Assembly: GCF_024723255.1 (NCBI RefSeq)
Contig: NZ_JANIAC010000001.1
Location: forward strand, 1,317,548-1,381,547
DNA length: 64,000 bases
Source of the DNA: Aestuariibaculum sp. M13
GTDB lineage: Bacteria; Bacteroidota; Bacteroidia; Flavobacteriales; Flavobacteriaceae
Direction: 5' to 3'
Part shown: positions 15,988 to 25,419 of the stretch, one piece after another
How the letters are laid out: every line of letters starts with the position of its first letter
Numbering within the stretch: position 1 is the stretch's first letter
Made by a program: the position numbers and the translations under genes
The notes under the pieces: generated by a model
What the model saw: only the letters and a program-made list of their open reading frames with translations
Databases searched by the model: none
Told to the model about the DNA's origin: nothing

Positions 15988-17215
15988 ACATTTTATAAAT
16001 CCACGATGCCGGGTTTTCTTTTTGTAAGTCTTTATAAATAGCAAAATCTAAAATAGATTCCCCATTTTGGGGGTTAGTAAAAATTTCTCCTATAATCTGT
16101 TTTGTGCTTATAACATCTCCTTCCTTTACATAAACCTTAGACAAGTTTTTGTATAAAGTTGTATAGTTACCATGTTTAACCATAACCATTGGGTTCGAAT
16201 TTTTTATAACTGCAATTCTGGTTACCACACCATTAAAAACAGCTCGCACCTTTGCGCCTTTTTCGGTTGCAATCTTAACGCCATTTCTATCAACAATTAT
16301 TGACTTATCAATTGGAGATGGCTGCTTTCCAAATCGAACCGTTACATAGCCTTTTTCTACCGGCCACGGCAATTTCCCTCGATTAGACACAAAACTTGCT
16401 GCAAGCACCTTTTCTTCAGCTGTAAGCGCGAAACTGGATGATGTAGTAGGCTTACCTGCTTTTTTATTAGATTTTGCAATAGCTTCTCTAATAATGCGTT
16501 CTATTTCGGCATCAATTCTATCGGCTTCCTGTTGTTTCTTTTTTATTTGAGACGCATAAAGATTTAAATTGCTCTTTATGGTTTTCATGAGCTCGTGGTG
16601 CTGCTTTCTTTCAGCTTCAAGGGAACGCTGAACTTCCTTATTCTCGGCAATCAACTTTTTCTTTTCTTCCTGTTGCGTCAATAATTTGGTGTTTGTTTCC
16701 TGAAGTTCTGCCGTTTTTAACTTTATCGTTTCTCCCTGTTGCTTTTGATGATCGGCATACTGCTTCATATACTGCAAACGTTTATACGCCTGCTTAAAAT
16801 TATTTGAAGACAGTAAAAACATGATGCGACTTTGCTGATTTTTACTTTTATAAGACTTAACTACCATGGCAGCATAATCTTCCTTTAACACCTTTAATTC
16901 ATCTCGTAAATCAGTGATTTTTTTCTGATTTGTATTAATTTGACGTGTTAAATAATTCGCCTGCTGATTGGTTACCTTAATTAAATTGTCGAGCACATTA
17001 ATTTTATAATTAAAGCCTTCAATTAACGATAACTCCGACTTTTCTTTAGACTTATTTTCAGCGCGAAGCTGATTAATTTTTTGAATTTCTCGACGTAACT
17101 CCTGTCTGCGCGTTTCCAGTTCTTTTTGTTTGTTGCTTTGCGCCCATACCAGCGTACTGCTTAAAGTTAAAGCAAGAATAAAAAACAGTTTATATGCAGA
17201 CCTTTTGTAGCTCAT
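15986..17215 (-). CDS. EnvC-like murein hydrolase activator (degenerate M23/LytM)
   Basis: 409 residues: signal peptide (about 1-26, ending LVWAQ), a long coiled coil (about 27-250, rich in Lys, Glu, Gln), and a C-terminal LytM domain (about 290-409). The zinc ligands of active M23 peptidases are missing: where HxGxD is expected the sequence reads IVDRNGVKI, and the HxH position reads LDFAI. This is what EnvC-type activators of amidases look like. It would act in the periplasm in cell separation. It is the last gene of a seven-gene minus-strand operon; its ATG overlaps the DUF4292 stop by one base. Confidence 0.87.
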   Translation of the reverse strand: MSYKRSAYKLFFILALTLSSTLVWAQSNKQKELETRRQELRREIQKINQLRAENKSKEKSELSLIEGFNYKINVLDNLIKVTNQQANYLTRQINTNQKKITDLRDELKVLKEDYAAMVVKSYKSKNQQSRIMFLLSSNNFKQAYKRLQYMKQYADHQKQQGETIKLKTAELQETNTKLLTQQEEKKKLIAENKEVQRSLEAERKQHHELMKTIKSNLNLYASQIKKKQQEADRIDAEIERIIREAIAKSNKKAGKPTTSSSFALTAEEKVLAASFVSNRGKLPWPVEKGYVTVRFGKQPSPIDKSIIVDRNGVKIATEKGAKVRAVFNGVVTRIAVIKNSNPMVMVKHGNYTTLYKNLSKVYVKEGDVISTKQIIGEIFTNPQNGESILDFAIYKDLQKENPASWIYKM

Positions 17216-17982
17216 TAAAGTTGAATTTCTTTAAAACCAGATGGTATTTTAAACGGAAATTTTAAATCTTCATTCAGGCTTACATTTCTAAATTCCAGAT
17301 TAACAATTAACTCTTCATTAGCCTCAACAGCAATCACTTTTATGTTTTCCGGAAGTAATTGTTTACCTATATTCTGATAAGATAAATAATCTATTTGTAA
17401 GTGTCTGAATGCTTTTGGTTGCGATATTTGTTGCGATTGTACCTTGAATTTCACAGGATCTAACAAGAAGAAAATTTCGAAAAGTTCGCGCTGATTTTTT
17501 GGTTGAACCACATACATATTATCATCAACTTGCGAAGTATAGTCACTGTCAAACAGGTTATAAATAGTCTCACCGTAAAGTAAATTCTGAACTTTTTGGA
17601 AATCTAATTCGGTTCCTAATAAATTACTTAAATAGGTGAAATCGCCTTCAAAATAAGTGTTATCCAACTTATTATAGAAACTCACTTTTTCAGGAGTTAT
17701 TAATACTTTAACCACAGAAAACGCTGCGCTCATCCAAATCGCCTTATCCTTTTCTGCTCGGAAACTCACCGAATACGTCTGCGACTTATCGCCTTCCTGA
17801 TAATTGATTTTAAGCTTAGACTGAATGGTTTTAAAATTAGCAACCTGCTTGGCATTTTCTTTAATTAGCTGGCGCGTTGATAGCCTTAAATTGGCATCGT
17901 TACCAGTAACACGTTTTGAAGACTTACAATTAAACATCAAACCCAGGGCCAGGGCTAAGACGATGTATTTAAGTTTGTTCAT
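17215..17982 (-). CDS. DUF4292 lipoprotein
   Basis: 255 residues with a lipoprotein signal (lipobox GLMFNC) and a single beta-rich domain similar in plan to LolA/LolB-type lipid carriers (paired strands such as KTIQSKLKINYQ, SYSVSFRAEKDKAIWMSA). That resemblance is by eye only. It is a Bacteroidota family of unknown function. It lies immediately between the TPR protein and the EnvC-like protein with no spacing, so the three probably work or are expressed together in the envelope. Confidence 0.8.
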   Translation of the reverse strand: MNKLKYIVLALALGLMFNCKSSKRVTGNDANLRLSTRQLIKENAKQVANFKTIQSKLKINYQEGDKSQTYSVSFRAEKDKAIWMSAAFSVVKVLITPEKVSFYNKLDNTYFEGDFTYLSNLLGTELDFQKVQNLLYGETIYNLFDSDYTSQVDDNMYVVQPKNQRELFEIFFLLDPVKFKVQSQQISQPKAFRHLQIDYLSYQNIGKQLLPENIKVIAVEANEELIVNLEFRNVSLNEDLKFPFKIPSGFKEIQL

Positions 17983-19353
17983 TTAATTTGAGGTTTCTAA
18001 TTGTTTTGCTTTATCACTAAACGTTTTTGCCTTAGCGGTATTGTTTAACAAGGTATAAGCTTTACTTAACTGATTATAAAAATCGTGTTCCATTTTAGAG
18101 TCATCAATAATATAATCTAATCCCATTTCTAAACTATTAACCGCCTTTTTAGGCTGGTTTAATTCATTTAATGCCACACCATTTACTAAATAAAACAAGG
18201 GCTGTGATGGATATTTTAAAAGTACCTCGCTACTTTTTTGTTCTGCCTTGGCATACTGTTGCAAATCTATATAAAGTAACAACGTATTACGAAGAACATT
18301 AAAGTTTTCTGAATTTATTTTTAAAGAGGCTTCAAAATATTCTAAAGCCTTAGCCTTATCATTTTTAGATAAATAATACTGCCCCAGTTCGGCAAGTGTT
18401 TTACTATTGTTGGTATCGCCTACCAATGCAGTCGCTTCAACCAAGTCGTCCTCATATTCGGGATGCTCACCTACAAACTGAACAAAATCGGTTAAAACTT
18501 TTAATTTGGCTTCCGGTTTTATCTCACTGCTTTTCACCACTATTTTCATCGATTCAATGGCCTTTTCAGCATTATTATCATCTAAATAAAACTTGTACAA
18601 AGCCAGATGTACCAATTGCGAATTCGGATTCACTTTAAGAAGTTCCTTTGCGGTTTCAAAAGCTTTTTCCTTTTCGTTGTTTTCGCTGTAGCGGAAGATT
18701 AACGCCAGATAATCTGCTTCGCGATCAGGGTTATTTTCAACACGAGCTTCTAAATTCTTTATCTGATCGTTCTTTTTCCCGGTCGCACTATAAATTTGAT
18801 TACGCATCACATCACGACGTGCTGAAATACCTAATTCAGCATCCAGTTCATCAAGAATTTTAAGGGCTTCTTTATAGTCTTTATTTCTAACATACAACGA
18901 GGCTAAATCTTCTTTGTAATCGGTGTGAAATCTAACCAATTGCTTTACCGTCTTTATGGCTTTATCATAATCATTTTGAACTATATAATATCCATACAAC
19001 TCATCTAAAAACCATTCGTTATCAGGTGCTTTACTTACCGCTTTTTTAAAAGCATCTTCGGCTGCTCCAAAATTCTTAAGCTGCATGTAATTCTTCCCTA
19101 ATTCGAAATACAACACGGGCACTGAATTATCTAATTCAACACACTTCAATAAAGCCTCGACAGATCGATCGTAATTCTCAATGCTCTTTTGCTTTAAAGC
19201 TTCATAGAAGTTTTCCTGAAATTTATCTTCAACATTCCCCAAATCGTCATCGGGTCGTTTATTAAAATCGACCTGGGCGTAATGCACCTGCGGTAATATC
19301 GCTATTCCGAAGATACATATAACGAATCGTATGTTCTTTATGAATTTAGACAT
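17983..19353 (-). CDS. Periplasmic tetratricopeptide-repeat protein
   Basis: 456 residues: a signal peptide (to about residue 27), then about ten TPR-like helical pairs (for example PVLYFELGKNYMQLKNFGAA and NFNVLRNTLLLYIDLQQYAKA). TPR proteins are scaffolds. Its stop directly adjoins the DUF4292 start, and its own start overlaps the ABM gene end by 8 bases. The partner is probably in the same operon. Confidence 0.83.
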   Translation of the reverse strand: MSKFIKNIRFVICIFGIAILPQVHYAQVDFNKRPDDDLGNVEDKFQENFYEALKQKSIENYDRSVEALLKCVELDNSVPVLYFELGKNYMQLKNFGAAEDAFKKAVSKAPDNEWFLDELYGYYIVQNDYDKAIKTVKQLVRFHTDYKEDLASLYVRNKDYKEALKILDELDAELGISARRDVMRNQIYSATGKKNDQIKNLEARVENNPDREADYLALIFRYSENNEKEKAFETAKELLKVNPNSQLVHLALYKFYLDDNNAEKAIESMKIVVKSSEIKPEAKLKVLTDFVQFVGEHPEYEDDLVEATALVGDTNNSKTLAELGQYYLSKNDKAKALEYFEASLKINSENFNVLRNTLLLYIDLQQYAKAEQKSSEVLLKYPSQPLFYLVNGVALNELNQPKKAVNSLEMGLDYIIDDSKMEHDFYNQLSKAYTLLNNTAKAKTFSDKAKQLETSN

Positions 19354-19660
19354 TTGGGGTTTGTTTTAATACATCTTTAACCACTTCCATTTTTTGCAAC
19401 ACCTCTATTTTTTCACAAGAGGCTCGCATGGTATCACGATACTTATTTGCTTCTTCAGGCAGATTATCTCCTGCTTGTTCAAATTTTTCCTGACTTGGCC
19501 ATTGTGCATAAGCAATAAATGACTGCCCTTCACCTTTATGTAATTTTGAACCTAAACTACCTTCGTACTCGTAAATTAAATTGGTTAAGTTAGTCCAGGC
19601 TGTTATAAATTCAGCTTCCTGATCTTGCTTAACTTCAAACGAATACAACACAATATACAT
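19346..19660 (-). CDS. ABM-domain (antibiotic biosynthesis monooxygenase-like) protein
   Basis: 104 residues in one ferredoxin-like alpha/beta domain. The segments MYIVLYSFEVKQDQEAEF and GSLGSKLHKG...FIAYAQWPS are the usual ABM pattern. Members range from monooxygenases to heme-degrading and purely structural proteins, so no reaction can be assigned. It sits in the envelope operon between the nucleotidyltransferase and the TPR gene. Confidence 0.75.
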   Translation of the reverse strand: MYIVLYSFEVKQDQEAEFITAWTNLTNLIYEYEGSLGSKLHKGEGQSFIAYAQWPSQEKFEQAGDNLPEEANKYRDTMRASCEKIEVLQKMEVVKDVLKQTPNV

Positions 19661-19689
19661 TTTTATCCGGCTACAATTATCTTTTAGTT

Positions 19690-20709
19690 CTATTCCAAAA
19701 CGGCATAATCACCAATACTCACACTTGTAAAGTTACCATTATATTTTACATGGTTACCTATCATAGCTTCATCTAAATTAGCATTTTTTATGCTTGTATG
19801 GTTTTGTATTAAGCTATTTTTAATAATTGAATTATCTACAATACAATCGTTACCTATAGATACATTAGGGCCGATAATAGAATCTGTAATGACAACATTC
19901 TCACCAATAAAACACGGTTCTATAATTTCTGCATTTTCTAATTTTACTGATGATGCTACCATTTGCTCATCGCCATCGGCTTTTAAAAACTGAAGCATTT
20001 TACCATTGGTTTCGACGGTTATGGCTTTGTTTCCGCAGTCCATCCATTCATCAACCGTTCCTGTTTTAAATATTTTGCCCTCCGCCATCATGCGTTTTAT
20101 ACCATCGTTTATCTGGTACTCACCACCATTGGTTACATTTTCATCTAAAACTTCCTGTAGTTTATCTTTTAATACAGCTACATCTTTAAAGTAATAAATA
20201 CCGATTACCGCCTGATTACTCACAAAAGTTTGTGGTTTTTCAACCAACTCAACAATCTCTTGGTTATCATTAAGTTTTACTACGCCGTAGGCCTCCGGAT
20301 TTTCAACTTCTTTAGTCCAAATAACACTATCGGCAGTTGGGTCCAAATCAAATTCAGCACGAATTAACGTATCGGCATAGGCAATGACTGCCGGACCTGA
20401 AAGCGACTCCTTAGCACACATAATGGCGTGCCCCGTACCTAACGGTAAATCCTGACGATAAATAGATGCCTTAGCTCCTAAACTTTGGGCAAGTGCTTCT
20501 AAACTTTCTACAACGTCGTCACCAAACCAAGCCGGATCTCCTAAAACAAAAGCCACTTCTTCAATTGGTTGCTTTAACACCTTTGCGATGTCTTTTACCA
20601 ATCGGTGTACAATAGGCTGACCAGCAACAGGAATTAACGGTTTAGGTACTGTTAAACTATGTGGACGCAGACGAGAACCTCGACCTGCCATGGGTACTAT
20701 AATTTTCAT
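19690..20709 (-). CDS. Sugar-phosphate nucleotidyltransferase with left-handed beta-helix tail
   Basis: 339 residues. The N-terminal NTP-transferase domain has MAGRGSRLRPHSLTVPKPL (nucleotide-binding loop), GTGHAIMCA and EKPQ motifs. From about residue 255 hexapeptide-type repeats follow (for example IIGPNVSIGNDCIVDNSIIK), giving a left-handed beta-helix. This is the layout of bacterial glucose-1-phosphate uridylyl/thymidylyltransferases and GlmU-like enzymes. The exact sugar is unknown. A flippase lies two genes upstream, which suggests a precursor for an envelope glycan distinct from the cluster at 40-64 kb. Confidence 0.82.
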   Translation of the reverse strand: MKIIVPMAGRGSRLRPHSLTVPKPLIPVAGQPIVHRLVKDIAKVLKQPIEEVAFVLGDPAWFGDDVVESLEALAQSLGAKASIYRQDLPLGTGHAIMCAKESLSGPAVIAYADTLIRAEFDLDPTADSVIWTKEVENPEAYGVVKLNDNQEIVELVEKPQTFVSNQAVIGIYYFKDVAVLKDKLQEVLDENVTNGGEYQINDGIKRMMAEGKIFKTGTVDEWMDCGNKAITVETNGKMLQFLKADGDEQMVASSVKLENAEIIEPCFIGENVVITDSIIGPNVSIGNDCIVDNSIIKNSLIQNHTSIKNANLDEAMIGNHVKYNGNFTSVSIGDYAVLE

Positions 20710-20712
20710 ATC

Positions 20713-20733
20713 ACTGCCCGCGAAAACGGGTAT
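20713..20733. repeat. Short REP-like palindrome upstream of the nucleotidyltransferase
   Basis: CCCG (20717-20720) and CGGG (20727-20730) with a CGAAAA loop, flanked by CACTG and TATC. It looks like a degenerate copy of the short dispersed palindromes seen in flavobacterial genomes. It sits in the 42-base gap just before the ATG at 20709. Confidence 0.35.
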
Positions 20734-20751
20734 CTTTTTTCATTATACTAT

Positions 20752-21186
20752 TTATTTTACACCGGTGCTTCCAAAACCACCTTCTCCTCTAGCGGTTTCT
20801 GATAAAGCTTCAACTTCAACCCACTCTGCACGTTCGTGTTTAGCAATAACTAACTGAGCAATACGCTCGCCATTATTAATTACAAACTCCTCGTTAGACA
20901 GGTTAACTAAAATTACTCCCACTTCTCCTCTATAATCAGCATCTACAGTTCCCGGAGCATTTAAAACGGTGATACCTTTTTTAGCTGCGAGACCACTTCT
21001 TGGACGTACCTGAGCCTCATAACCAATTGGTAATTCAATGAATAACCCCGTACCAACAATACTACGTTCTAATGGTTTTAAAATTCGTGGTTCTGATAAA
21101 TTAGCTCGTAAATCCATACCTGCCGAAGCAATCGTTTCGTAGTTAGGTAAGTCATGACTGGATTTATTGATGATTTTAATTTGCAT
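20752..21186 (-). CDS. dut: dUTP diphosphatase
   Basis: 144 residues, a trimeric-type dUTPase that removes dUTP and supplies dUMP for dTMP synthesis. The family motifs are visible: AGMDLRA (motif 1), RPRSGLA (motif 3 area), [10 protein letters not shown] and the C-terminal [10 protein letters not shown] loop that closes over the substrate. It lies 1 base after the flippase gene in an envelope operon, a common but functionally unexplained gene order in this group. Confidence 0.96.
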   Translation of the reverse strand: MQIKIINKSSHDLPNYETIASAGMDLRANLSEPRILKPLERSIVGTGLFIELPIGYEAQVRPRSGLAAKKGITVLNAPGTVDADYRGEVGVILVNLSNEEFVINNGERIAQLVIAKHERAEWVEVEALSETARGEGGFGSTGVK

Positions 21187-21187
21187 A

Positions 21188-22648
21188 TTATATTTTTAAA
21201 AGCTGTTTGATTTGTTTTTTTTCTGAAATATAAATGATGGTCAAAAATACAATTAACATTAGTATTCCAATACCATACATCCCTCTAAATTTATAAAATG
21301 ACAGGATAGAAAACCCTGTAGACAACACTAAATACAATGCTATTTTTTTTAAATTGTACGGGATAGGGTAATATTTTCGTCCGAAACCATAAGACAAAAT
21401 CATCATAACAAAATATGCAGCCAATGTTGCTATGGCTGAAGCCTTATAGCTAAATTCCTTGATAAATAAAATATTAATTACCAATGTTACTAAAGCTCCT
21501 CCTATCGAAATATACGCCCCGAATTTTGTTCTATCGGTAATTTTATACCACACCGAAAGATTATGATAAATTCCTAAAAAGAAATTAGCAAGCAGTATAA
21601 TTGGAACAATCCACATAGCTTCCCAATAGTCTTCACTACGTACAATAATTACTTTTAAAATATCGGCAAACACCACAACTCCAAGCAAAATCACTGAACC
21701 GATTGCCACAAAAAACTCCAATATTTTTGCGTAGTTATCCTTTGCATTTTCGGCTTTAGCCTGACTGAAAAAGAAAGGTTCTATACCCAATCTGTAAGCT
21801 GTAGCAAACAACGTCATAAACAATGCCAACTTATAACAAGCCGAATACATACCAATTTGAGTATCGGCAATATTTTCGGGCAAGAGTTCTTTAAGAAGAA
21901 TTCTATCGAAAGTTTCGTTAATGGAAAATGCGATACCAGCTACCAATACAGGAAGTCCGTATTGCATCATTTGTTTCCATAATTTACCATTAAATTTAAA
22001 ACTTATTTTAGAGTAAAACGGCAACATAAATACCAAGGTTACTCCACTCGCTATTAAATTTGCCATGAATATATAACTGATTTCAAAGTTAGGTTTATAG
22101 ATACTTTGAAAAACAGAAATATCTTCAGTCAAAGGCTTCAATGCTAAAAGAAAAAATAAATTCAGTCCTAGATTAATAGCAACATTCAAAATTTTAATTA
22201 CCGCATAACGCATAGGTCTTTGTGTGGCTCTTAACCAAGCAAAAGGAATAATTACCAAGGCGTCTAAAAGTAAAATCCAAATAACCAGATTAATGTATTT
22301 TACATCAATATCGGTTAAAGTGGCAATATGATTTTGGAAAATTAAAGCTAAAATAAAAAACCCAAAAGACGATAACATTAGCGATATTACCGAGGTACCT
22401 ATAACCTGCTCTTTGTCATCTTCCTTGTGAAAAAACCTAAAGAAAGCGGTTTCCATGCCATAGGCCAAAATCACATTAAAGATAACGAACCAGGAAAAGA
22501 TAACATTAACTTCTCCATATTCAGCTACCGAAGACAGCACGCCATCCGTCGTATAAAGAGGTACTAATAAAAAGCTTAACATTCTTGGTAGCACGGTAGC
22601 TAATCCATAAATGAATGTTTGCTTGAATAATGTTTTAAGTCCGCCCAA
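21188..22648 (-). CDS. Oligosaccharide/lipid-linked flippase (Wzx/MurJ superfamily)
   Basis: 486 residues with about 14 predicted membrane helices and the family N-terminus ([23 protein letters not shown]). It would move a lipid-linked saccharide across the inner membrane. The start is TTG (22646-22648); an in-frame stop lies two codons upstream, and the next ATG would remove the first helix. It is the first gene of the operon that ends with the EnvC-like gene. The genome carries another flippase in the polysaccharide cluster (52715-54142), so the substrates probably differ. Confidence 0.83.
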   Translation of the reverse strand: MGGLKTLFKQTFIYGLATVLPRMLSFLLVPLYTTDGVLSSVAEYGEVNVIFSWFVIFNVILAYGMETAFFRFFHKEDDKEQVIGTSVISLMLSSFGFFILALIFQNHIATLTDIDVKYINLVIWILLLDALVIIPFAWLRATQRPMRYAVIKILNVAINLGLNLFFLLALKPLTEDISVFQSIYKPNFEISYIFMANLIASGVTLVFMLPFYSKISFKFNGKLWKQMMQYGLPVLVAGIAFSINETFDRILLKELLPENIADTQIGMYSACYKLALFMTLFATAYRLGIEPFFFSQAKAENAKDNYAKILEFFVAIGSVILLGVVVFADILKVIIVRSEDYWEAMWIVPIILLANFFLGIYHNLSVWYKITDRTKFGAYISIGGALVTLVINILFIKEFSYKASAIATLAAYFVMMILSYGFGRKYYPIPYNLKKIALYLVLSTGFSILSFYKFRGMYGIGILMLIVFLTIIYISEKKQIKQLLKI

Positions 22649-22733
22649 ACGCTAATTTATTTTATGGCTAAAAATACGCTTTTACCCAACGCAAACCAAA
22701 GAAACCTGCTTGAAGCTTAATTTGTTATAAATT

Positions 22734-23180
22734 CTATTTACGTATCACTTTCGAATACTTAAAATACTGGTACTCATCATCTAGTTTATAACCAATCATA
22801 CATTCATTTTCTTTTAAAATGAAAGGTATTTTTTCTGTTAAACCAGGTAGCTTATTCCCATATTCAGCAAAAGGTTTATCACTCATAATAAAATCTTCTT
22901 TTACCAACTCTTTCTTTTGATAAACACCCGAATACAAAATATCATTTTGCTTACTTAAACTAATTTTTTTCCCATGAAAATACATATGGTCTAATGGAAT
23001 AGAATTCAATTTAACAACAACATATATTTCCCTATTTATAGAATCTAATTCTTTATAATAAACGGCTTCAATATCTAAAGGTTTCATTAATTCAGATTGC
23101 TTAGTTCCTGCACATTGATATAAACTTAAAGCTAATAGCATCGACATAATAGGGTATATTATATATTTTAAAGCATTCAT
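22734..23180 (-). CDS. Small putative lipoprotein, unknown function
   Basis: 148 residues. Hydrophobic N-terminus with a lipobox-like LYQC followed by AGT. The rest is a mixed alpha/beta domain with no motif I recognise; it has a string of Lys/Glu and a C-terminal KYSKVIRK. Spaces of 85 and 90 bases separate it from both neighbours, so it may be its own unit or be co-transcribed with the PNGase-like gene upstream of it. Confidence 0.65.
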   Translation of the reverse strand: MNALKYIIYPIMSMLLALSLYQCAGTKQSELMKPLDIEAVYYKELDSINREIYVVVKLNSIPLDHMYFHGKKISLSKQNDILYSGVYQKKELVKEDFIMSDKPFAEYGNKLPGLTEKIPFILKENECMIGYKLDDEYQYFKYSKVIRK

Positions 23181-23270
23181 TTGATTTCAATTTTACTGTT
23201 TTTTAAATAAGTTTTTTCAAAATTGATGCCATAAACAAGCCTAATAACAATATGAGGCTTTTGAAATTTA

Positions 23271-24359
23271 CTATTCTTCCCCTTGAATATACGCCGTTAA
23301 AGGAATATATCCCTTTTGATCTTTAAATTCGGCCTCTGGTACGTCCATTTTAAACTGATGTTTTCCTGTTTTCAAATCACCTAAATCATAAATTCTAATG
23401 GGAATTTTATTCCCTGGGCACCAATTGTTCCAACGTGCCCAGTCTTCTGGTTTCTTAGTTTTTTTACCATATATACCGTTACTCTGTGTATTTAGAACAC
23501 GATACTCTTCGCAGCTTTCACCACCCGGTGTATATTTAGCTATCTCTTCTCCGTCAAAATACACCACATGCTCACGACGAATGTATTCTTCACCTCCTTT
23601 ATTAGCACCATGATTTGAGGTTATAACATACAATCTAGCATTTTTTAATGGCCTGTCTAAAACAAACTCATTAAACTTAATCGTTTCCCCTTCAACATCG
23701 GTATGTTTATAATTATCAAGCTTATCACGAGAATATAAGTGTACTAATTTTTCAACTTTGTTCGAATATGGCTTAGATGAAGAAATAAGCTTCATACTTC
23801 CTCCATAAATATCACTGCGACCTTCGCAACCTTCAACCTGTTTTTGTGCAGCATCCGGCGTTCCAAACAAATCAAACTGTATCCAGAAATCGTATGTTTT
23901 TCGAAGTTCCTTATTGTTTAACAAGCGTCCTATGTTGTTTATTTCATACAAATAATCGACACTATTAGGCATCTTGTTTTTATTCATAAACGGACTAACA
24001 AATCGTGCTATTTCCTGAGTAATAACAACATTTTCTTTTGAATATGGCTTACCCTTTTTTACAAAATTAAGTCCTACGTGTCCTAAACGATCGTAATTAT
24101 CACATCTGGCATGAAGCGTAACTTGAAGATTCAACCTGTCGCTAACGGCATTTAAATCGTCTTCAGTAAGTTGTTTTACATAGCTAGAATTCTTTAACCT
24201 GATAACATGTTCAGCAACTGGTTCATCAACCGTTTTTCCATAGCCATTATAGAAAATAATTTGGTCGAAAATTTGCCGCTCTGTAGACTGACTTTCCTGA
24301 TTTGAAGTTTTACATCCGAATGCTTGCAGGCATAACAGGATGATTAATAGTTTTTTCAT
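23271..24359 (-). CDS. PNGase F-like peptide:N-glycosidase lipoprotein
   Basis: 362 residues with a lipobox (LQAFGC, Cys16). Two regions match Elizabethkingia PNGase F by eye. CDNYDR (86-91) aligns with CDEWDR, so Asp90 stands for catalytic Asp60. GGEEYIRREH (255-264) aligns with GCAEWCFRTH, so Glu258 stands for Glu206. Cys283 and Cys314 (NWCPG) match the C231-C252 disulfide. The equivalent of Glu118 could not be placed by eye. Expected role: cleaving N-glycans from glycoproteins at the cell surface. Divergent, so activity is inferred. Confidence 0.75.
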   Translation of the reverse strand: MKKLLIILLCLQAFGCKTSNQESQSTERQIFDQIIFYNGYGKTVDEPVAEHVIRLKNSSYVKQLTEDDLNAVSDRLNLQVTLHARCDNYDRLGHVGLNFVKKGKPYSKENVVITQEIARFVSPFMNKNKMPNSVDYLYEINNIGRLLNNKELRKTYDFWIQFDLFGTPDAAQKQVEGCEGRSDIYGGSMKLISSSKPYSNKVEKLVHLYSRDKLDNYKHTDVEGETIKFNEFVLDRPLKNARLYVITSNHGANKGGEEYIRREHVVYFDGEEIAKYTPGGESCEEYRVLNTQSNGIYGKKTKKPEDWARWNNWCPGNKIPIRIYDLGDLKTGKHQFKMDVPEAEFKDQKGYIPLTAYIQGEE

Positions 24360-24451
24360 TGATTGAGTTTTAATATTCCCGAAAATTATGAAAACCTTAA
24401 GCCTTCCTAAAGCTTTTAATATAGTTTTAGCACTTTAGTTTAGTGCATAAA

Positions 24452-24479
24452 AAAACCTCTCATTGAAATGAGAGGTTTT
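24452..24479 (-). terminator. Terminator of the atp operon
   Basis: AAAACCTCTCAT (24452-24463) and ATGAGAGGTTTT (24468-24479) form a perfect 12-bp stem with a 4-base loop. On the minus strand it is followed by a run of T (A24449-A24455). It lies 35 bases after the atpG stop. Confidence 0.92.
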
Positions 24480-24513
24480 AAATATTATGATTTTAAGAAA
24501 TCTAAATCGAAAC

Positions 24514-25374
24514 TTAGCTATTTAAAGCCTCGGCTCCACCAACAATCTCAAGGATTTCATTGGTAATAGCAGCCTGACGTGCTTTGTTGTAAGTTAATTT
24601 AAGCTGATCTCTTAATTCTTTAGCATTATCTGTTGCTTTGTGCATAGCCGTCATACGGGCACCATGCTCAGAAGCATAAGAATCTCTAATACCTTTATAA
24701 AGTTGCGTTTTTAATGACTTTGGAATTAAGGCTTCAACGATTTCAATTTTCGAAGGTTCGAAAATATAATCTAAGTTTACATTCGCTTCAGTTGAAACTG
24801 GAACGATTGGTAAAAACTGCTCAGTCATTACTTCCTGAGTCGCAGCATTTTTAAATTTGTTGTATACGATTTCAATTTTATCGAACTCCCCGGCAACAAA
24901 CTTATCCATTAACATTTGGGCTACTTCAGCAACATTATCAAAAGTTAAGTCATCAAAGATTGCACTCTTATTAGCAATAATTTTATTGGTCTTCTTAAAA
25001 GCGTCATTTGCTTTTTTACCAATAACTAAATAAGATACTTCCTGATTAGCATACGTCTCAGTAGTTAATCTATTTACAGCCTTAATGATGTTAGAATTAA
25101 ATGCCCCACATAAACCTCTGTTTGAAGTAATAGCTACAATAAGTACTTTGTTTACCTCACGTTGTGTAGAGTATTTGCTTCCTGTATTTTCGTCTAAAGT
25201 TGCACTTAAGCTTTGTAGAAGCTCAGTTAACTTATCTGCATAAGGACGCATTGCTGTAATAGCATCTTGTGCCTTCTTTAACTTTGCAGCAGATACCATT
25301 TTCATGGCACTGGTAATCTGCATCGTTGAAGATACCGATGTTATTCTGTTACGTATTTCTTTTAAATTTGCCAT
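24514..25374 (-). CDS. atpG: ATP synthase F1 subunit gamma
   Basis: 286 residues, the central shaft of F1. N-terminal MANLKEIRNRITSVSSTMQI and C-terminal helix ARQAAITNEILEIVGGAEAL are the conserved coiled-coil ends; the middle SNRGLCGAFN segment is also typical. It is the last gene of the operon and is separated from atpA by a 45-base gap that holds a UUCG hairpin. Confidence 0.97.
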   Translation of the reverse strand: MANLKEIRNRITSVSSTMQITSAMKMVSAAKLKKAQDAITAMRPYADKLTELLQSLSATLDENTGSKYSTQREVNKVLIVAITSNRGLCGAFNSNIIKAVNRLTTETYANQEVSYLVIGKKANDAFKKTNKIIANKSAIFDDLTFDNVAEVAQMLMDKFVAGEFDKIEIVYNKFKNAATQEVMTEQFLPIVPVSTEANVNLDYIFEPSKIEIVEALIPKSLKTQLYKGIRDSYASEHGARMTAMHKATDNAKELRDQLKLTYNKARQAAITNEILEIVGGAEALNS

Positions 25375-25394
25375 ATTTTAAAATATGAAATAAG

Positions 25395-25414
25395 ACTCCT
25401 GCCGAAGCAGGAAT
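25395..25414 (-). repeat. C(UUCG)G hairpin between atpA and atpG
   Basis: On the minus strand TCCTGC, TTCG, GCAGGA (25397-25412) gives a perfect 6-bp stem with the very stable UUCG tetraloop closed by C-G. No T-run follows, so it is not a terminator. It may stabilise the upstream mRNA or be a REP-like repeat; sequences of the ATTCCTGC...GCAGGAAT type are common dispersed repeats in this group (from memory). Confidence 0.55.
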
Positions 25415-25419
25415 ATTAA

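Noticed and set aside
23815-23860. GCAACC followed by GCATCC inside the PNGase-like gene as a third ECF promoter
   Set aside because: Spacing is not 14 bases, it lies inside a coding region and no gene follows in that direction.
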